NCBI GenBank assembly: GCA_014529385.2
Contig: CM043944.1
Span: 61,198,578-61,262,577 of the forward strand
Length of the DNA stretch: 64,000 nucleotides
Direction of reading: 5' to 3'
From: Adiantum capillus-veneris
Taxonomy: Eukaryota > Streptophyta > Polypodiopsida > Polypodiales > Pteridaceae
Part shown: piece by piece, positions 42,803 through 53,983 of the stretch
How the letters are laid out: each line of letters starts with the position of its first letter
Position numbering within the stretch: position 1 is the stretch's first letter
Translations under genes and position numbers: made by a program
The notes under the pieces: model-generated
Told to the model about the DNA's origin: nothing
The model's database searches: none
The model's input: only the letters and a program-made list of their open reading frames with translations

Positions 42803-43559
42803 ATACTTCCACTTTTATATTGGGATGCACTTGGGGTTACAATGTGAACTTGTGGGTTCTTTGAATGTGCATTCAATTCTCTGGATGTGCTCAAGTTACA
42901 CCTTAGGAGCAATTTCAAGGGACCAAGTTGTTCATCCTGAATAAGGCAAACCTCTAGGATTTGATGAGGAAGCATAACATTTGTTGCAAAATTCCCCGTC
43001 GGGACATGATCCTTCGCTACGGGTATTTGTTGAAGTTCATCATGTGAATTTGGAGCAGAAAAGAATAGCATTGTAGAATTGATGGAGGTCCATCCATGGT
43101 TGATCAAGGCACGTGAATTCCCTCGACTTGCCACGTGAAATTCTGTTTCCTCAAAATGGGACTAAATGCTCTAGTTTGCAACAAGGAAATCCGCTTTATC
43201 ATGCTTGGCATGGCATTGCTAATCTTCACTTCAAATGGGTCTGTAGATTTGGTTGACAAAGTACCCTCCATATATGTTGAGACTAGATTTTTTTTAGCAT
43301 TTTTATCAAGCAAAGCAGTGCATTGTACACTAGCTCCACTTCTGCATTCAAGCACAATTCCATCTGGTGGTTTCTAACCTTACTACTGGCTCAGTGTGTG
43401 AGCTTTTTGCTTTCCCCTCGTGTTTGTTTCATCCATATTTGGGCAGCACTTGAGTGATGGCCTTTGTGAATTGGAAATTCGACCATTTAGAAGTGGATCC
43501 CCTCTACATTGATTTGAGAATCTCATCATGAATGTCAATGTTTTGCATTAATGTCACAT

Positions 43560-43599
43560 GCCTTCAAGATGTAAGCATAGCCTTCAAGATGAAAGTATA
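43560..43599 (-). repeat. 20-bp tandem duplication that truncates the PPR frame
   Basis: On the minus strand TATACTTTCATCTTGAAGGC is followed at once by TATGCTTACATCTTGAAGGC (18 of 20 identical). Both encode the conserved Y-x-x-ILKA of the PPR L motif, but a 20-bp insertion shifts the frame and gives a stop 4 codons later at 43566-43564. Confidence 0.9.
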
Positions 43600-45348
43600 G
43601 GTGACTGAATTTGGCGAGACACGCTCGCTTTGCATCCGCTGAAAACAGCTCAGAGCTTCCTCTCCCTGCCCTTGTTCGGCATATCCTGCAATCAGTGCAT
43701 TCCAAGAGTCTACATCCCGGACAGGAAGCTCCTCAAGCACTTTTTGTGCTTTCTGAAGTGCACCACACTTAGCAAACATGTCAACCAATGCATTGCCAAG
43801 CACGACATCTTTCTTCAACAGCCCCTGACTAACAATATCAGCATGAATTTTTCTGCCCATATCAGCATCTTGCGTAGAGCCACATGCCTTCAAAATGCAC
43901 GCATAGGTGATTGCATCTGGAGAGAGGCCCTCGCTTTGCATCCGCTGAAAACAGCCTAGAGCTTTCTGGCCCTGCTCCTGTTGTGCATATCCCGCAATCA
44001 ATGCACTCCAAGAGACGACATTCCGGATAGGAAGCTCCTCAAGCACTTTTTGTGCTGTCTGAAGTGCATCACATTTGGCATACATATCGACCAAGGCATT
44101 GCCAAGCACAACATTTTTTTGCAACAGCCCCTGACTAACAATGTCAGCGTGAATTTTTATGCCCATATCAGCATCTTGCATAGAACCACATGCCTTCAAG
44201 ATGCATGCGTAGGTGATTGCATCTGGAGAGAGGCCCTCACTTTGCATCCGCTGAAAACAGCCTAGAGCTTTCTGACCCTGTTCCTGTTGCGCGTATCCTG
44301 CAATCAATGCGCTCCAAGAGACAGCGTCCCAGACACGAAGCTCCTCAAGCACTTTTTGTGCTTTCTGAAGTAAACCACATTTGGCATACATGTCAACCAA
44401 GGCAGTGCCAAGCACCACATTGTTTTGCAACATCCCCTGACTAACAATATCATGGTGAATTTGTATGCCCATATCAGCATCTTGTGTAGAGGCACATGCC
44501 TTCAAGATGCACGCGTAGGTGATTGCATCTGGAGAGAGGCCCTCGCTTCGCATCCGCTGAAAACAGCTTAGAGCTTCCTGGCCCTGCTCCTGTTGCACAT
44601 ATCCTGCAATCAATGCACTCCAAGAGACAATGTCCCGCACACGAAGCTCCTCAAGCACTCTTTGTGCTTTCTGAGGTAAACCACATTTGGCATACATGTC
44701 GACCAAGGCAGTGCCAAGCACAACATCTTTTTGCAACATCCCCTGACTAACAATATCAGCGTGAATTTTTATACCCATATCGTCATCTTGCGTAGAGCCA
44801 CATGCCTTCAAGATGCAAGCATAGGTGATTGCATCTGGAGTGAGGCCCTCACTTTGCATCTGTTGAAAACAGCCCTGAGCTTCCTGGCCCTGCCCCTGTT
44901 GGGTATATCCTGCAATCAATGTGTTCCAAGAGACGGCATCCCGTGCAGGAAGCTCTTCAAAGACTTGTTGTGCCCTAACAGGTTCACCACACTTGATATA
45001 CATACTGACCAGCATGTTCCCTAAGTATGTGTCCGTTTCAAGAAATCCACTATCGCGAATATCAGCATGTATCCTACTGCCTTGGTACAAATCTTTCTTG
45101 TTAGCACAGTCTTTAAGTGAGCTCACAAAAGAAAGACGCATTCTCTTCCTCTCCATGTTTGTTTGTGTAGCCTTTATTGCTGCTATCTTGGCAGTGTTCT
45201 GTGAACACAAAACCAGCCGTGATGAGAAAACGAATCTGTATGTGTTTGGATTTACTAAACAAAGTGTACAAAAACAGCTGTTCTTACACACCATTCCGTA
45301 AAGGCGACCCGCATCGCACGTCTCTACTGCTATGAGGGTGGCCTCCAA
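43564..45348 (-). CDS. PLS-class pentatricopeptide repeat protein, C-terminally truncated
   Basis: 594 codons, no intron needed. PPR proteins bind organelle RNA base by base and act in editing, splicing or stability in mitochondria or plastids. Residues 1-75 form a Cys- and Ser-containing leader that could be a transit peptide. From about 75 on, PLS triplets repeat every 101 residues: SW-x-ALIAGY begins near 140, 241, 342, 443 and 544, with PDAITYACILKACGS (L) and ALVDMYAKCG (S). Helical repeat proteins of this class usually end in E and DYW domains, which are absent. The frame ends in MLTS after a 20-bp duplication, and PPR-like text (MQNIDIHDEIL) continues out of frame downstream. The start is the first Met of the open frame; an internal Met at residue 65 is an alternative. 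Likely a recent pseudogene or a short PPR. Confidence 0.88.
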   Translation of the reverse strand: MEATLIAVETCDAGRLYGMVCKNSCFCTLCLVNPNTYRFVFSSRLVLCSQNTAKIAAIKATQTNMERKRMRLSFVSSLKDCANKKDLYQGSRIHADIRDSGFLETDTYLGNMLVSMYIKCGEPVRAQQVFEELPARDAVSWNTLIAGYTQQGQGQEAQGCFQQMQSEGLTPDAITYACILKACGSTQDDDMGIKIHADIVSQGMLQKDVVLGTALVDMYAKCGLPQKAQRVLEELRVRDIVSWSALIAGYVQQEQGQEALSCFQRMRSEGLSPDAITYACILKACASTQDADMGIQIHHDIVSQGMLQNNVVLGTALVDMYAKCGLLQKAQKVLEELRVWDAVSWSALIAGYAQQEQGQKALGCFQRMQSEGLSPDAITYACILKACGSMQDADMGIKIHADIVSQGLLQKNVVLGNALVDMYAKCDALQTAQKVLEELPIRNVVSWSALIAGYAQQEQGQKALGCFQRMQSEGLSPDAITYACILKACGSTQDADMGRKIHADIVSQGLLKKDVVLGNALVDMFAKCGALQKAQKVLEELPVRDVDSWNALIAGYAEQGQGEEALSCFQRMQSERVSPNSVTYTFILKAMLTS

Positions 45349-45726
45349 GCTGCGACGCTACACGCCTCATATGTATTGTTTTGGCAACTCCAGGTGCGAA
45401 GCGTGGGCTGTTAGCCCCTTTTCACTGCAGAGCTCGATGGTGTCCAGAAGAGCTTCCACTTGTTTCTTGCATGTTCTCCACCTTCTTCTCTGTGGTGGCG
45501 TTTGCGCTGCATTGTGTCCAAGATATGATGAATTTGGTCGTCGCGGTTTTATCGTCGACGGCAATCTTCTTAGATCCTTTGAGGGAGCACCAATTCTGTT
45601 AAGAGTCTGTATCGCGTGAAAATATTGTGGATATGCAGGCAACGATACATCCTCTGGAAGGCTCTTCAAAAGTGTCAACTGCTCCTAGTGGGCTGCTTTC
45701 AACCCTTCTAGGGACATCATCTCTAA
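45349..45726. other. 5' flank of the PPR gene
   Basis: A 103-codon minus frame (45367-45678) ends just upstream of the PPR start in another frame. No recognised domain. No promoter element assigned. Confidence 0.3.
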
Positions 45727-45967
45727 TGTGTGTGTGTGTGTGTGTGTGTGTGGTCCTAGAACAGAGGAGAACTTTTCAATGAAATCATATGAGAGAGAGA
45801 GAGAGAGAGAGAAGAAAAGAGAACTTTTAACATCGGAGGACCAACACCAAGAGACTTCAAAGATCTATCTGACAAGTCTTGAACTCAAGCCTCTTACAAA
45901 AGAGAGAACAAGGATAATTAGTTTTTCTTTTTGCTATGACACGGAGGGGGGGCTGGGGACTTAATTT

Positions 45968-46009
<42 letters not shown>
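45727..46009. repeat. TG and GA microsatellites
   Basis: (TG)13 at 45727-45752, (GA)11 at 45790-45812 and (GA)20 at about 45970-46009, spaced within 300 bp upstream of the PPR gene. Confidence 0.95.
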
Positions 46010-46011
<2 letters not shown>

Positions 46012-48202
46012 TTAATTAAACAGTCCATGTTGGCTCTTTTGAAGAGAACCCTTTAAAATTGTAAAATCAAGACTAATTTGTTTCTACCCTTCATTTTCAT
46101 GGGCATTGGGCAGGGCCTAAAGTTGACACCTGTTTTTACTGTCAAGGGATATTTTGCATGTCAAACCAGGTGCTTCTAAAAAACCTCCTGTCATTTGACA
46201 TGCTAGAATCTCAAAATTGCATGTCGTTTTTTCATGTTTATTTATGTTATATGTATTAAATAATATAAATTGGCCACTTTACACACAACATATGAAAGGG
46301 GCTTGAAAAATTGCCTATAATAAAAAGAAATCTTTACTATGACTGTCACTTTTCTGCCCATTGAATAGGCCTCGTGATTTTATTACTCGTTAACCTAAAA
46401 TGCATTGCACTATCTTGTCGATTGAGTTGTACCATCAACTACCCTACACAAAGGTCACTTGTGGACCAGAAGAAAAGGTCCAAGTCTCAATGTAAGTTGT
46501 CAGCTAGGTAGGCCAGAGTGCTTGCTTCTATCTATAAAATGCCCCACCTTGAGAACTTACATGGTATCCTCTTCGACCCTACTATTGTTCAGAATGACCA
46601 TCTTAATGGTATTTACTGCATGGCCCTTCTTCAACGCCAACCAGTGAAAACACTATCGTTGTTTCTTGCTCTTTTGATTATGACGCAAGCGGTGTAGTGG
46701 AATGAATACATACTTGTATGGGCAACTAAAGCTTTAATGGTAATAACATTTTTCAATAGTCACAAATGCTATTGAGTTAGTGATGAAGATGTTGTAGTTT
46801 CTTTGTACTCCACTTTGCTCTGCTTCATCCATCGAGGACTTTGTATCATACAAGCAGTAACAACAACCTCCACATCAATCAGATGCCATTGTGAATGTCA
46901 AATTTGTAATGATATTTTAGTAACAGATATTTATTATAGGTGGCAAAGCACGATTGGTCTATGGAATATACAAAAGGATAGCAAGTTTATTGATATTTTT
47001 ATATTAGATAATCCTTTATGAACCATGATCATTTTATGGCCAGGCTGACAGTTTGTAACCATTTTGAGTGTTGAAGCAATTTATAAATAAATACATGTAA
47101 GAGAAAAATGCTCACTCTTGCATGGGTTGAGATTGCACCCAAGGGTCCTGTGTTCGTCTTCTCTCTTCTCGCCACCTCTCTTAGTGTGCTTGTGTAGCAC
47201 TTTGCTCTAGGAGGTGCACCTGCACATGCTCTTATGCTTTCTCTCGCCCTTTACCTCTCTTAGATTGTGTATTGTTCTCAATTATGTGCACGTCAATTCA
47301 CCAAGTATGAAAATTTGTTGGTTTATTATCTGTAGCATGCTATTTTGAGTATTTCACAGGCGCGTTGCACGCCCATCTATAGCATGCTATTTTGTGTATT
47401 TCACGGGCACGTCACACTCCCATCCGTAGCAATGGTATCATAGCTAGGGCTTATACGCTCTTGGGCGCACAACCATAAAAAATGACAAGTAAGCCTTCAA
47501 TCCCATAAATATTGATTTTTTCTCTTTTTTTGCTAGTATGGTCTGGTTTTTCTCTACAGATACATCTAAGAGAAGTTTACTGGTATGATTTTCTTTTCTT
47601 CATAGAAGAAGTAGCACTAAGCAATATACTATTGCAAAAGTAAAACTTGTCTTAATATATATCGTAGCTAGATGCATGGTATAGAAAATTTGCAAGTATA
47701 ACTATACTCCCAAGGAAAAATAGGGAAAGCATAGAAGAAAAGACTATGCAATATATTTTCTTAGTTGATGTAGGTTGTAGGATATGTCATGAGAAAAAGG
47801 AGGAGGTAGAGGAAAAGATGTCAAAAGTTGACGATGTGTAAAAACTCCCCAAAGAGACCATACTTGCCTATTGCATCAGAGAAGCTGTAAAGAAATAGAA
47901 GAAGAAAAGGAATTGCTTTTTCTCCCTTCCCCTCTCCCCATATACCTCCACATGATGCCCTCCTCCCGCAGGCTGCCCTAGACTACAAACCTACAAGGAC
48001 CTCTAGCACAGCCACAACTACATCCTCTGTCATCGTAATCATCACTTAGCAGCTAAAGTGAGGGGACAAGTTGTTATGCCATGGGGCATTCCATGACATA
48101 GATACTCTGACATCAGAGGGAGCATACCATCCTTGCAACCTGTTAATGCTTGCATGTCGTCGACCAACATGAAGATGTAAAAAAAACACCTGTTAGCACT
48201 GG
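46010..48202. other. Mostly featureless; short duplication and PBS-like site near 47.4 kb
   Basis: At 47334-47430 a TAGCATGCTATTTTG-GTATTTCAC-GGC-CG unit occurs twice (about 50-bp period). It is followed at 47443-47454 by TGGTATCATAGC, one mismatch from the tRNA-Met PBS, after a TAGCA end. This may be a decayed copia 5' LTR edge. The rest shows no gene. Confidence 0.4.
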
Positions 48203-48429
48203 TGTTACCATATACATATGGTAGTGATGTGTGTGAACACACTAGGACCGTTGGGGCATTTTTTCCCTCTTTAGGAGGTTTTTCCCCCCGTGCATTATAT
48301 ATACGCCCATCACTCTAGGGCTATCTATCTTTCCATTGCACACTACGAAATACTCTCTCAGTTGTGTGCCTTGAGCTTCCTTTGTCTTCTCCAAGCTATG
48401 TTCATTTCTTTGCAACCCTAATTCCAACA
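48203..48429 (+). repeat. 5' LTR of copia B
   Basis: 227 bp, TGTTACCATATACATATGG to CTAATTCCAACA. Same length as the copia A 3' LTR. TATA-like GCATTATATATACGCCC near 48292. Followed by the PBS. Confidence 0.92.
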
Positions 48430-48431
48430 AT

Positions 48432-48443
48432 TGGTATCAGAGC
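48432..48443 (+). other. Primer-binding site of copia B
   Basis: TGGTATCAGAGC, 2 nt after the LTR end; initiator tRNA-Met type. Confidence 0.92.
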
Positions 48444-48787
48444 AGGTTACGTCCTCCCGAGCTTAGTCGCCGACAGCTCCAGCTCACGCCTGCTCACTTT
48501 CTCCGATTTCAGTGAGCTTTGGCAAGCGTTCGTAGGTCGACAAAAATTTTGGGCAAGCTCATAGAGCTTAGTCTGCTCAGATTTCAGATTCGGGCTCATT
48601 TCGGCCTCCGTTTCCACTACACGCAGTGCTGCACATGCTAATTTGTCATTTTGTGTAGAAATTTTGTCAGTGCCGTTTTCTGCATAATAGGTCCCTTACA
48701 TTCTTCTACGGTTTGTGCTATATAGCACATGTTGTTCCCACTTTGTTTATCCTCTTTTCGGGCAGTTTTTACAGTGCAACATTTACC
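48444..48787 (+). other. Leader of copia B
   Basis: Untranslated interval between PBS and gag ATG, about 345 bp, with a homologous leader in copia C (61822-62163). Confidence 0.7.
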
Positions 48788-49790
48788 ATGGCTGACAACA
48801 ACATAGATGTGTTCAAGATGTTTGTTGATGAGGATAGATTGGATGGGGACAATTAACCTATGTGGGCTTACATGATGCAACATGTTCTTGTGTTAAAGGG
48901 CGTTTGGAATATTGTGCAGGGCATTGATGTACGTCCTAGTTCTGAGGATGTAGGCGATGTTGAGGATGTTGCAGGTCTTGTTGCAAGGATTGTTGCTATC
49001 AGCGTTGTTTTGCCTATGGCAAAACAAGCTCGTTGGGATGTAAAGGATGCACAGGCTCATGCGTTGATTGCGTTGTCTGTGAAGTGCACCATTACTCCTC
49101 ACATTCATTCAGCGAAATCTGCAAAACAGGCTTGGGATATTCTAGCAGGTCTTTACGCAAGCCGCATTGAGGCTAAAAATGCTTTGTTGCGTAAAGAGCT
49201 AGAATCAAAGATTATGCATGAGGAAGATGATATGGACACTTTCCTTGCTGGTGTCAAGGATATCAATGAGCAACTTATTTTTGTAGGTGAAGTCATTTTA
49301 GAGAGTTCCCTTGTGTAGACTGTTCTTGATGCCTTACCAAATTCTTACTTGACTTTTGCTAGTACTTGGAGACTTATGGACCAAGGAAATCCTGAAGTTG
49401 TCAAGTTTGATGCATTATGTACGTTGTTGTTGCAAGAGTCACTTTCGAGAAAAAACACCCCCGGGTGGTAAAAGCAATGCAGTCACTTCTTATGGTTCTA
49501 CTTCGAGTGGCAAAACTTCCATTCCTAATTATTCTGTTGGTAGAAATTCGTCTGGAAATTCTAGTGATAAGGGCAAAAAGAAGATGCATTGCCATTATTG
49601 TAAAGCTAATGATCACTTGATCAAGCAGTGTCCTAAGTTGAAGGCTAAAGAGGCTAAGAAGAAAGAGGGTGGTTCCACTGCAAATGCTGGTTCCACTACA
49701 AATGTAGCCATTGTTGAGTCTTCTGTGAAAGGAGACTGTGATGCTGATGTTGATGTAGAATGGGCTTTTAGTGCAGAGTGCACTTACAAT
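48788..49790 (+). pseudogene. Copia B gag
   Basis: The ATG at 48788 opens MADNNIDVFKMFVDEDRLDG. TAA at 48854-48856 interrupts the otherwise conserved N-P-M-W context, after which WAYMMQHVLVLKGVWNIV continues in frame to 49318, where TAG replaces a codon in the SSLV-TVLDALP context. The zinc knuckle CHYCKANDHLIKQC lies near 49591-49632. About 50 bp of gag present in copia A (RTRQRAVEQAFIASQRK) is lost just before the PGGKSNAVTSYGS segment at 49461. Homologous to the copia A and C gag pieces. Confidence 0.9.
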
Positions 49791-50203
49791 TCTGATGTCC
49801 ATGATGCATGCATGTTAGTTGCTACAGATTCACATGTTTGGTATTTCGACAATGGTGCTACAAAGCACATTACCTCACATCGTGAATTGTTCACCTCTCG
49901 AGTCTGTCCCTCCTGGGAATTCAGTCGATTGTGCCAGCAATGCCTCGTATCCGGTTCAGGGAGTTGGAAAGATTGTGCACAGCTGCAAATGGCAGTTCTT
50001 TCACACTTGTTGATGCACTTTATGTACCTGGGATCAAGAAGAATCTTTTGTCTGTATCTACACTTGCTAGACTTGAACTTGTAGTCAAATTCGTGGATGA
50101 CAGATGTATAGTTCATGATCTCAGTTTTGGTGATGAAATTGTTGCATTTGGCCTTTTGTGCCGTGGGCTGTATAAGCTCACTTTGTATGACAAGTGTGGA
50201 TAA
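49791..50203 (+). pseudogene. Copia B protease
   Basis: The active-site segment WYFDNGATKHIT keeps the catalytic Asp but has Asn in place of Ser. A frame change near 49905 splits it. The downstream frame reads FTLVDALYVPGIKKNLLSVS. It ends in a stop at 50201-50203 at the same place as in copia A. Confidence 0.85.
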
Positions 50204-50214
50204 AATTTTGCAAA

Positions 50215-51552
50215 TGCAGTTTGCAGATTCAAGGGCTATTTCAGATGCAAAACTTTGGCATGCACGTTTTGGTCATGTGAATTTTGAAGTTTTGCTAGTT
50301 TGCAAAAATATGATATGGTTGCTTCTTTGCCGCCTCTTGAAGCACGTGTCAAACATGTTTGTGAAGGCTGTATTTTGGGTAAAATGCAGCGTTCTAAGTT
50401 CCAAAGGATGGTTCAGTTAGGGCCACATGCACGTTACAGCTTTTGTACATAGTGATGTTTGTGGGCCCATGCAAACTCCGTCCTTGGGAAATTATCTTTA
50501 CTTCGTGACTTTCATTGATGATTACTCTAGGCATGCATAGGTATTTCCACTTAAAGCGAAGTCCGAAGTTTTTATGTGCTTCAAACAATCTCTGGCTATG
50601 GCTGAAAATGTATCAAAATGTACTCCGTTTCGATTGAGGAAGGGAGTATATGTCTCATGAATTTAACGCATTTCTAGCTAGTCGTGGAATAAAACACCAA
50701 TATACAGTGCCTTATACGCCTCAACAAAATGGTGTAGCTGAGAGGAAAAACATGTCACTTGTGGAAATGGCACAATGTATGGTCAAAAGTCAAGCTTTGC
50801 CGCATTCTTTTTGGCTTGAGGCCATCATGTGTGCCACTTATGTACTTAATAGGTGTCCTACAACAGCTTTGCAGTCTATTACTCCATATGAAGCATGTCA
50901 TGATAGAAAGCCTTCTATTGAGCACATGCGTGTTTTTGGCTATTTGGCATATGCTTTGGTGCCACAAACACAGCATAGAAAATTGGATGATAAGGCTATC
51001 AAATGTATTTTTTTTTGTTATAGTGCTAAAAGCAAAGGTTACAGGTTGTATCATCCGCAAACAAAGCGTATTCTGGTTTCACGGGATGTAGTGTTTGTGG
51101 AAGATTCTATTCAGCCCTTGCTCTCATGTACTAGAGACAGTAATGTAATCTCACAAGACATTTATGACACTTTCTTGCCTCTTTTCAGTGGTGGAAGTTC
51201 GAATGTAAATTCTAATGAGGAAAACGTACAGCCTATGGGGGTTTCCAAAAATGTTACCGATCAGCCTATTATTGATGCAAATGTACATGATGTACTTGAT
51301 GAGGAAAGGGCTGAAAATGAGCAAGCTAGAGGTATGCCAAAATGGATGGTGCATACATTGCATGACCGTAAATTGGATGCACCTTTGTCTAGTCGTACTT
51401 GTTCAAGCTCTGGCCATGCATCTTATGCATCAGATTGTTATGCTTTGGCTATGTCTAGCTTACATGATGTTGAGGAACCTCTGTCTTTTGATAAAGCACA
51501 GAATTCAGAAATTTGGTGGTTGCCATGCAATCAGAATATGATGCACTTATAG
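50215..51552 (+). pseudogene. Copia B integrase
   Basis: LWHARFGHVNF, then a frame change, CEGCILGKMQ-type zinc region, the 193-bp tract identical to copia A (50419-50611) with FIDDYS and the TAG at 50538-50540, then an open frame from 50650 with PQQNGVAERKNMS (catalytic Glu), SFWLEAIMCATYVLNRCP and the C-terminal VFVEDSIQPLL. The core DNGGEY-like second Asp region is damaged around 50625. Confidence 0.88.
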
Positions 51553-52448
51553 AAAATGACACATGGACTTTATGTGATTTTTCTGCAAAAAGGCCATTGG
51601 TACGAAGTGGGTTTACAAGTTGAAACGCAAGCTGGATGGTGAGATCGATCGCCATAAGGCTCAACTACAAAGAGTTATGCACAGCAAAAAGGCATAGATT
51701 ATGAAGATACTTTTGCTCCCACTTGTTGTATGACTACTGTGCCTTTTCTATGTGCATTGGCAGCTCATTTTCGTTGGGATGTACATCAATCAAACATTTT
51801 TACTGCTTTCTTGAATGGTGACATATTTGAGGAAGTTTACGTAATGCAGCCTGGCGGTTTTGTCAAGAAAGGACAAGAGGACAAAGTGTGCCGATGTAAG
51901 AAGGTTTTGTATGGGCTGAAGCAATCTCCTCATGCTTGGTATGAGAAAGCTTACACTCATTTGATCAGACGAGGATTTCGTAAAACAGTCCAACAGGAAG
52001 CACATTGTATGTAAAGCGTGAGGGTGATGTAATTCTCATTGTGGTTCTTTATGTAGATGATTTGTTGATCACTAGACCAAATGAGAGACATATTGCTAAA
52101 TTTAAGGCTGATTTGAATGCTACTTTCAAGATGAAATATTTGGGGTTGTTGCATCATTACTTGGGCATACAGTTTAAGAAGTGTGATGGTGGTATTGCCT
52201 TGTGTCAGAAAAGTTACATAGAGACATTGCTATGTAAGTTTGGACTTGAGGATTGCAAACCTATTTCCACTCCCATGGAAACAAGTTTAAAATTGAGTCT
52301 TCATGATGCTGGTGATCCTACAGATGTCACTCTTTACCAAACAACTGTTGGATGCCTCATTTATGTATGCAACACAAGGACGGATATTCAGTTTGCAGTC
52401 TCACAGGTCAGCAGATTTATGCATAGCTTGGGGTCTAAGCATTGGTAG
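51553..52448 (+). pseudogene. Copia B reverse transcriptase
   Basis: GTKWVYKLKRKLDGEID, DVHQSNIFTAFLNGD, CRCKKVLYGLKQSPHAWYEK and LYVDDLLITRPNERHIAKF (intact YVDD), then LCQKSYIETLLCKFGLEDC and TVGCLIYVCNTRTDIQF. Frame changes occur near 51655-51675 and 51990. This is the least damaged RT of the family in the window. Confidence 0.88.
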
Positions 52449-52990
52449 GCTTTCAAGAGGATTTTCCGCTACCTTAGCGGCACTTTACATCTTGGCTTGT
52501 TTTATCCCAAGGGGGGATCATTGCCGCCAGACTTACATGCTTTTTCGGACTCGGATTGGGCTGGTTGTTTTAACATGCGAGTGTCGACAAGTGGTTTTTG
52601 TTTCATGCTTAGCAGTTCATGTATATCATGGTTGAGCAAGAAGTAACCTACTGTGGACACTTCGAGTTCTGAGACTGAGTATAGGGCAGTCTTCATAGCT
52701 ACGGTTGAGTGTATATGGCTCGGACATCTTATGGCTGATTTGGGTGTTGGACAGGACACTGCCAACACTATCTACACTAACAGTCAAAGCGCATTAGCAG
52801 TTGTGAGGAACCCAGTTTTTCATGCTCGCACAAAGCACATTGAGGTGCATTTCCACTATGACAAGGAGAGGCTCTCAATAGAAGAGATCAGCTTAGCTTA
52901 TGTGCCAACATAGGACAACCTTGCAGATCTTTTCACAAAGGCATTGTCTTGTGAGAAGTGAGAAGTGAGAAGTGAGAAGTGAGAAGCTTT
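52449..52990 (+). pseudogene. Copia B RNase H
   Basis: DSDWAGCF-type start, VSTSGFCFMLSSSC, SSETEYRAVFIATVE, then YTNSQSALAVVRNP in which the catalytic Asp of DSQSA is Asn, and ARTKHIEVHFHY. TAG at 52912-52914 interrupts YVPT-DNLADLFTKAL. A run of five GTGAGAA units (52951-52985) replaces the single unit of copia A near the C-terminus. Confidence 0.88.
52951..52985 (+). repeat. GTGAGAA x5
   Basis: Five perfect 7-bp units inside the RNase H tail. Copia A has one unit at the matching place. A 28-bp expansion breaks the frame. Confidence 0.95.
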
Positions 52991-53102
52991 CCGCAAAGCT
53001 TTGGGCTTACTCCCCTTTGTGAATTGATCATGTCCTCAGCGCATGGCACTTCCCTTTACTCATGTGCCAAATCTCGTTCACCGCATCAATCCAAGGGGGA
53101 TA

Positions 53103-53150
53103 TGTTACCATATACATGTGGTAGTGATGTGTCTGAACACACTAGGACCG
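53103..53150 (+). repeat. 3' LTR of copia B, first 48 bp only
   Basis: Starts TGTTACCATATACATGTGG after an AAGGGGGA polypurine tract and matches the 5' LTR up to ACTAGGACCG, where a gypsy LTR begins 2 nt later. The remaining ~180 bp are not in the window. Confidence 0.88.
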
Positions 53151-53152
53151 CA

Positions 53153-53427
53153 TGTTAACCACCGGCGTCCACTTCTAGTAGTCATGGGCCGGGCTTGTTG
53201 GTCCAATAGGAAAAGGGTAAGAGTGATCGTTGATGACAGGCGCACTCTAACTCGAACATTCAAGGGTTAGTTGGCTAACCATGGGCGCCCAAGTGTGAAT
53301 GGATGAGCTCATATAAAAGTCACCTAAACCTAAAAATCACTCATTCTCTCATTTGTGCAATTGAAGAGTGCTCTTGCTCCATCTCCATCTTCTTCTTCAT
53401 CTCCTTGTGTGTGTGTGTGTGTGTGTG

Positions 53428-53500
<73 letters not shown>

Positions 53501-53732
53501 TCGAGCATTGCAACGGCATGGCGACGGCAAGGAGGTTGAGCACGGCATGGTGGTAGCTCCCTCTTGTTCGCAGCAAGGAATCCTCTACAAAGGCAAGCGT
53601 AGCGCGGTAAGTGACACACCCTTGATCTCTTGAGCTTGCTAGATTAATCTGGTTGTGTACTTGCAGCCATTTGTGGCTCTCACACAGTGTACGACAAGTT
53701 CCTTGCTTTGACACGTGCGACAGATGCGCACA
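53153..53732 (+). repeat. 5' LTR of a plus-strand gypsy element
   Basis: 580 bp, TGTTAACCACCGG at the start and GATGCGCACA at the end, followed by a PBS. Reverse-complement partner of 24562-25118. Carries the microsatellite at 53408-53499. It truncates copia B, so it arrived later or recombined there. Confidence 0.82.
53408..53499. repeat. TG, GA and TG compound microsatellite in the LTR
   Basis: (TG)n at 53408-53428, (GA)n at about 53431-53469, (TG)n at 53470-53499. Same LTR position as the CT/GC/CA tract at 24665-24790, but a different composition. Confidence 0.95.
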
Positions 53733-53736
53733 TTTT

Positions 53737-53752
53737 TGGCACCATTGCCAGG
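53737..53752 (+). other. Primer-binding site, TGGCRCCRTTGCC type
   Basis: TGGCACCATTGCCAGG, 4 nt after the LTR end. Close to TGGCGCCGTTGCCGGG, a PBS widespread in plant Ty3/gypsy elements and usually attributed to tRNA-Asp. Confidence 0.75.
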
Positions 53753-53983
53753 TAGATACCCTGCACTAAGCTCGAATAGCACTCTATGCTGCTTTGTGGT
53801 GAAATATGAGATGTAGGAAAGGTAGAGAAATAAGGTGTGTGGTGGTTGAGAAGGATTTGTGAACTTTGTTTTTGTTGTAGTGTACTGTTTTTTGTTAATA
53901 AGCTGTTAGAATTTTTTGCTACAATGTATTGTTTTCTGTCGATGAGGTGTTAGATTTAAGTTATTAGATCTGTAATGTTAGAT

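Noticed and set aside
43630-45301. Plus-strand open frames of 75-126 codons opposite the PPR gene
   Set aside because: They repeat with the 303-bp period of the PPR repeats and mirror its codons; antisense shadows.
46459-47021. Two 62-72 codon plus-strand frames
   Set aside because: Short, no recognisable domain, no supporting context.
47443-47454. TGGTATCATAGC as a functional primer-binding site
   Set aside because: One mismatch, no downstream gag and no paired LTR; kept only as a weak remark in the region entry.
53303-53714. Similar low-complexity frames across the TG/GA tract
   Set aside because: Microsatellite translation inside an LTR.
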